This document shows, in pieces, positions 59,310-64,000 of a DNA stretch of 64,000 nt. Numbering within the stretch: position 1 is the first letter of the stretch; every line of letters starts with the position of its first letter. Below the pieces are notes generated by a model. That model was not told the origin of the DNA. It did not search any database and worked only from the letters and a program-made list of their open reading frames with translations. The stretch covers positions 42,774,450 to 42,838,449 of the forward strand of contig CM068545.1 in NCBI GenBank assembly GCA_035048495.1, written 5' to 3'. The position numbers were made by a program, and so were the translations under genes. The stretch comes from Euptelea pleiosperma (Eukaryota; Streptophyta; Magnoliopsida; Ranunculales; Eupteleaceae).

Positions 59310-59562
59310 TATGGGCATGGGTCATGGGTCATGGGCCAAGATAGATAGGTAGAGAGAGAAATAGGAGAGAGGTGAGAGAAAAATACAAAAATAAAAGCAT
59401 TGGAGAGTCTTGAACCCTAGTCTTCTTTATTCTCTCTCGTCCGCTCCACCAATAAGTCAAACTTATCCTTTGATATCAATTGGTGTGGCCTTTAACACCT
59501 AAGTCCTTCTCTTGGTCTCCAGCTATTCTTCTCTCTCTTGGTCTTTGTTCCAGCTCTACGAT
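59310..59562 (-). mobile_element. Short-class LTR, continuation of 46771-47708
   Basis: Reads on from the minisatellite interrupted by E (atgggtatgggcatggg) into the tRNA-like module and the tctccagctattcttc block; cut at 59562 by the next LTR. It also preserves the original Copia-element target sequence. Confidence 0.85.
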
Positions 59563-60664
59563 TGATAGTAGGATTTTTTCTGCGTCGTTGGTTACGGAAA
59601 CCCTAATCTCAATACATTTGTAATTATCCGAGATTTTAATCCTGCAAAACATGAAAAGTCGTATAGCGATTCGTGTCGGATGTCGATCCGCACTCGGGAT
59701 TAGCTGGGTTAGTGTAACTCTGAACATAAAATGACAAATTTTTGATGGAGAGGTGAGAATGGTGATTGATCTTTTTTTTTTTTTTTTTAAAAAACAATTT
59801 CTAATTTTTTGAGAGTAACGAAATCAAACCACGATCAATAAAAGTAACTCATCACTTAAAATTCAAAAGTTATTACAATGTTCAAAAGAAAATAAAACTC
59901 TAAAGTTCTAAAAGAACTACGGATTAAGCTAGAGAGAAAAAGAGAATAAAAGTGAGTCAACCCTAGAGAGAGAAAACTCACTTTTCTAGAGAGAGAGAAG
60001 ACTTTTAGAGAAAGAAGTGATAACTAGAGAGAAATATCACGTCTTACCTTTCAGCCATGAGATGGAGGGATTCAGCCTTAAGAATGATGCATCTTGGATC
60101 AGCCATGGCTGGCTTTGGAGTAGCCAATAAATAACCACCCGCAAGAGAGGTGGTCGGAATGGGGAATGCAATGGTGGTTGGCCTATGCACAGCAAGGAGA
60201 GAACAACCCATAGTGACGGGTGGTGAAAGATGGTGGAGAGGCTGGGAGCGTGGGAGTGATGTGCATCCTACTGGTGCGCACCTTGATGGAGGAGTTTCCC
60301 GGAGAGCTTGGAGGAGTTGCTGCAAGGAGGCGGTGTTGCTGGTGGTGGCAGGCGGTGGTGAAGTGGAGGTGATGCCTGGAGCTGCAGCGATGGAGATAAT
60401 GGTGGTTTGAGGTTGCTGGGGATGAGGGAGGAGACAGTCCAGTCTAGGGAGAAGACCACCACGATTTCTTTCTCCCTTCTTTCTTCTTTTCCTCTTTTCT
60501 CTTCTTTTTTTTTTCTGGTTTTCCTTTTTGATTTTTAGAAGAAGAGGGCGGTTAGAGAATGGCAAGGGGATTGTGAGGGATGATCGACAGGTGGAGTTCG
60601 CTGGTTGAAGAACGTGGGATGATGGCAGTAATGGAGGAGAAGGATGGTGGCACACCGTGGAGAA

Positions 60665-62668
60665 TGAAAATAGGGTTTTTTCCGCGTCGTTGGTTACGGA
60701 AACCCTAACTTCAACACATTTTTTAATTTATCCGAGACATTTAACCTGTAAAATGAGCAATTTTGCATAGTGGCTCGTGTCGGATGTCGATCCGCACTCG
60801 GGATTAGTCGGATTAGCGCGAATAAGAACATAAAATGACAGATAATATACAAGAGAAACGTGGAAAGATGAGAATGGCGAGTCGAGATTAAAAACACATC
60901 CAAGAGATCCAGAGAAGACTAAAATCATCAAACTCAAATTGCATTAATTAAACTGTTGCTTACATGAAATAAATGACAGAAATAAATAAAGCGGTAAATC
61001 TATTCTAGAAAGCATGTAAAAAGAGATTTTAGAGAGAGAGGAAGAAGGTAGAGAGAGATTTTTCCCACCTCGGTCGTTTACCGGCCGACAAGGTAGAGGT
61101 GAGAGAAAAACTCACCCTCTTGCATTCACCGAACGGAGTCAGTGGTGCAAAAAGGCGATCAGCCTGGGGAAGTCTAGAGAGAGAAAGTCACTAACTCTGG
61201 GGAGAGATAATTTTCTAAAGAGCGAAAATAACCTCACACACTTACCATTGGAGTAGATCGGCCATTGATGGAGCATAGTGGCTGCTCGATTGCACCACAT
61301 GGTGGTGTACTTGAATTGGCCCGAGTTTGTGCGCATGGCCTAGGTCGGCCAAGGAGAATAGGAGAGCATATTTGACCATTTGGTGGCATGAGGTATTGGT
61401 CATGATAACAAGTGCACCCTGGTGATTGTGCAACATGAACCGGCCAAGAGGATTGAGATGGAGTGCAAGGGGGCAGCAGGCCAGCCAAGTTGCAAGTGCT
61501 ACACCTTTCCTATCTGCAACCTAGTGAAAGGATTAGCCGTTCGGAGACGCTGGGGCATCCATGCCCAAGGAAAAGAGATGGTGACGGGATGAGATCGTGG
61601 TTGGAGAAGTGCACCACATGGACTGGTGAGCGTTGATGATGAGTAGCAATGGGGTGCTGGGTTGTAGACGGTGGAAGACATGGTCATGACCAACAGCTAG
61701 GCGGTGGAGAGAACAGCCACCACGATCTCCTTCTTCTTCTCTCCCTTCTCTTTTTTCTTTATTACACATTTTTTTGTTTTCTCTTGAAAAGGGGGAGACG
61801 AAGACGGCTGGGAGAAACACGGTGGAGTTGCTTCCACGTTGCTGCCCTGCAAGAGGAGAATATTGTGAAGATGAAGGCCACGTTCAGATCTGGCAATGGA
61901 GTTGTTGCAGGCTGCTACAACTTGCTGAAGGGCGGTGTGGAGAAGAAGAAGACGCTGCTGGATAGCTGTGCACCAGTCCGGCAAGGCAGAAGATAGGGTG
62001 GCTGGACTTGGAGTTGGTGGTGCCCACAGGAATGGTGATGCCATGGAATGGTGAGGAGCAGCCACCATGGAGACCCGTTTAAGATCGTAAAGTGGTTCAG
62101 TCCGTGAGCTTTAAAGGGCGGTGTGGCAGAAAAATGGAATAAGAGGAGAAGGGCTAGGCGGTAATATAACGTGGTAGAGATGAAGGAAGGCTGTCTGGTG
62201 TTGCTCCCTGCAACACCAGAAAAGGTGGTGAATGGCGGTGCTTGAAGAGGATAATGGTGGTTGCTGCTGCAACAGTTCGCCGGAATCGCAAGTTCGTTCC
62301 GGTGATCAAAACTTCAATCTTTTTAACAGTTTTAATCGTTCTATGAGGGGGATTAGGGTTGTTGCTGGGCTGCAGCGGTGATGGGTAGAGCTAGCAGCAG
62401 CAAATGGGCGTGAAGCAGCAGTAGGGGGTGCTGAAAATAGGAGCACGAACGACCGGAGTTGCAGGCGCAACTCCGGTGAGGAACGTGAAGAAGAGGAATA
62501 ACGAGAAAGAAGAAAGGAGGAGGAAGATGGGGCCAAAAACGAGGGGAAGAGTAAAGGGGAAGGAGAGGAGAAGAAAAGAGGGGGATTAGGGTTCGAACGA
62601 ACCCTTCTCCTTCTCCTTTTAAAGCTCCCTATTTCCATTAATGGAAATAGGGTATTTTTTAAAATAAA

Positions 62669-62711
<43 letters not shown>

Positions 62712-63672
62712 AAGTAAAAATCTACTTTTCTATGGGGAATCTCCCCATTTAGTGGACCCTCCATTTTTTAAAATTTAATTAGAATTATTTGGAAATTCAC
62801 GGGGTCCACTAACTGGTCGGATAGCGGGTCGATGATGATGGGCCCGACTACTGGCCCACATGGATTGATGATGTCCATCGTCTCACAAGATGCTGTGACA
62901 GACAGTCTGATGGCAATCGGATGGATGGTGACTTGATTGGGACCCAGATTGGTAGATCGACGGATCTAGAGAGATCCAACGGTCCGATTGAAGATCCAAC
63001 GATCCGATGGAAGATCCAACGGTCAGAAAGCTAAGGGAGATGAGATAGAGCCGATGGATAGGAGTTCTGGGGTTAGGTCAGTAGATTCGAGGACCGAGAG
63101 ATGAAGAGAGAGAGAATAAGGAGAGATGAGAGAGAAAATATCAGAAAATGTAGATAAAAGTATTGGCAGAGGGTCTGGAACCCTGGTCTTCACTGTGACC
63201 ATCCTCACGCTTCTCCAGTAGAGTAGACTATCATTCCTTGCTGACTCATGTGGCTTTAAACGCTTTGGTCTGTCTCTTGGTCATTGGCTCTCCTGCTCTC
63301 TTTGTTCTTTGGGCCGGCTTTTTGGTCCTCTTATTCATCCCATATTTGGCCCATATCTTCTAGTCATAGCATGTGGGCTCTTTAAGCTTTGATAATGGGC
63401 TTTCCTGATCGATGTGGGCTCGCAAGTCTCGAGAATTGTCCCATCCGGGTTTCCTGCGACAGAAGAAGCGCGTAATCAGAACGGCTTAATATCTAAACTT
63501 CTAAAAATGTGTTTAATGCATGCAAATATACCATTTCGTCCAGAAAAGTGTGTTCTACGCAATAGAAGAGACTCTTACGTAGAAAAGTAGATAAATAGAG
63601 CATTTTATGTAGGAGAATGCAATAACGCTAACAGGATAATTGCTTAAAATAAGCACTTTTTAGCGAATATCA
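60665..63672 (-). mobile_element. Solo LTR, long class, TSD GAGAA
   Basis: GAGAA lies at 60660-60664 and 63673-63677; 3008 bp. It holds a hairpin with two compensatory pairs (62194-62220), another hairpin (62452-62477), the perfect 26-bp palindrome (62627-62652), an (AT)n run (about 62677-62707) and a perfect MSA-like motif (63015-63025). Confidence 0.93.
62194..62220. repeat. Hairpin with paired compensatory substitutions
   Basis: TCTGGTGTTGC, loop TCCCT, GCAACACCAGA: 11 perfect pairs. Against the usual CCGGAGTTGC / GCAACTCCGG stem, two positions have changed on both arms together (C-G to T-A and A-T to T-A). Confidence 0.8.
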
Positions 63673-63690
63673 GAGAACCAGCAGGTATGG

Positions 63691-64000
63691 TGATATTCGC
63701 TTAAAAGTGCGTATTTTCCACTATTATCTTCTAAGCGTTTTTAAACTCTCCTACGTTAAAATGCTCTATTTATCTACTTTTCTACGTAAGAGTCTCTTTT
63801 GTTGCGTAGAACACACTTTTCTAGACGAAATGGTATATTTGCATGCATTAAACACATTTTCAGAAGTCTAGATATTAAGCCGTTCTGATTACGCGCTTCT
63901 TTTGTCCCAGGGAACCCCGATCGGATAATTCTCAAGAACCCAAAATCCATGATCAACCACAAAAATCATGATCGAAGATCAGTGGATCGTGCGGGATTAA
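63691..64000 (+). mobile_element. Start of a TGATATTCGC-family LTR running off the window
   Basis: Begins TGATATTCGCTT and follows the conserved LTR 5' region (GCGTATTTTCC, TCTACGTAAGAG, GCATGCATTAAACA). Its closest visible relative at the start is the solo LTR at 35457. Confidence 0.85.

Larger units (their letters stand above)
59563..63690 (-). mobile_element. Long-class LTR, incomplete, interrupted by a solo LTR
   Basis: Plus-strand start TGATAGTAGGA, a variant of TGAAAGTAGGG, followed by the conserved GCGTCGTTGGTTACGGAAAC block. The first part is 59563-60664; the piece after the nested solo LTR is only 63673-63690 before another LTR begins. The remainder lies outside the window. Confidence 0.75.

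Overview
This window looks like repeat-dense intergenic or heterochromatic DNA from a flowering plant. The evidence is chromoviral (Del/Tekay-type) Ty3 polymerase relics, a SIRE-type Copia derivative primed by initiator tRNA-Met, tRNA-Asp-type primer sites, and motifs common in plant LTRs. The species cannot be named from the sequence. No host gene, rRNA or functional tRNA gene was found; almost every base belongs to retrotransposons nested in one another.

Most of the window is one superfamily of long-LTR elements, here called the TGATATTCGC family. LTRs begin TGATATTCGCTCAAAAGTGC, end near CCCTACTTTCA, are about 1.5 kb (short class) or 2.4-3.0 kb (long class), and make 5-bp target duplications. 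I count sixteen copies plus two fragments on both strands. Three are complete LTR-internal-LTR elements: A (8225-43900, +), B (19862-38257, +, nested inside A) and E (47709-59304, -). Six are solo LTRs with matching duplications (1875-4401, 19891-22243, 23959-26337, 35457-38008, 39421-42369, 60665-63672).

Layout. 1-5359: LTR on the minus strand, cut by the window edge and interrupted by a solo LTR; it sits in the integrase of a Ty3 element. 5360-8224: that decayed Ty3 element (minus; integrase, RNase H, RT, protease); its leader and 5' LTR reappear at 43906-46398 on the far side of element A. 8225-16010: 5' LTR of A, interrupted by a Copia-type element (8627-14790). 16011-19861 and 38263-39419: body of A, split by B. 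19862-38257: B, whose LTRs hold three solo LTRs. 39421-42369: solo LTR at the PPT/LTR boundary of A. 42374-43900: 3' LTR of A. 46399-47708: LTR fragments and a short-class LTR that resumes at 59310. 47709-59304: E, the youngest-looking copy. 59563-64000: further nested LTRs running off the edge.

The complete elements carry a tRNA-Asp-type primer site, a 1.5-1.8 kb conserved leader, one ORF (intact only in E: 610 codons), an internal polypurine motif, and a 3' polypurine tract. No reverse transcriptase, integrase, protease or CCHC knuckle is visible in them, so the family appears non-autonomous and presumably uses proteins of an Athila/Tat-like Ty3 partner not seen here. The LTRs carry unusual content: a tRNA-like A-box/B-box/oligo-T module with tRNA-gene spacing, repeated MSA-like motifs, and GC-rich hairpins with paired compensatory changes.
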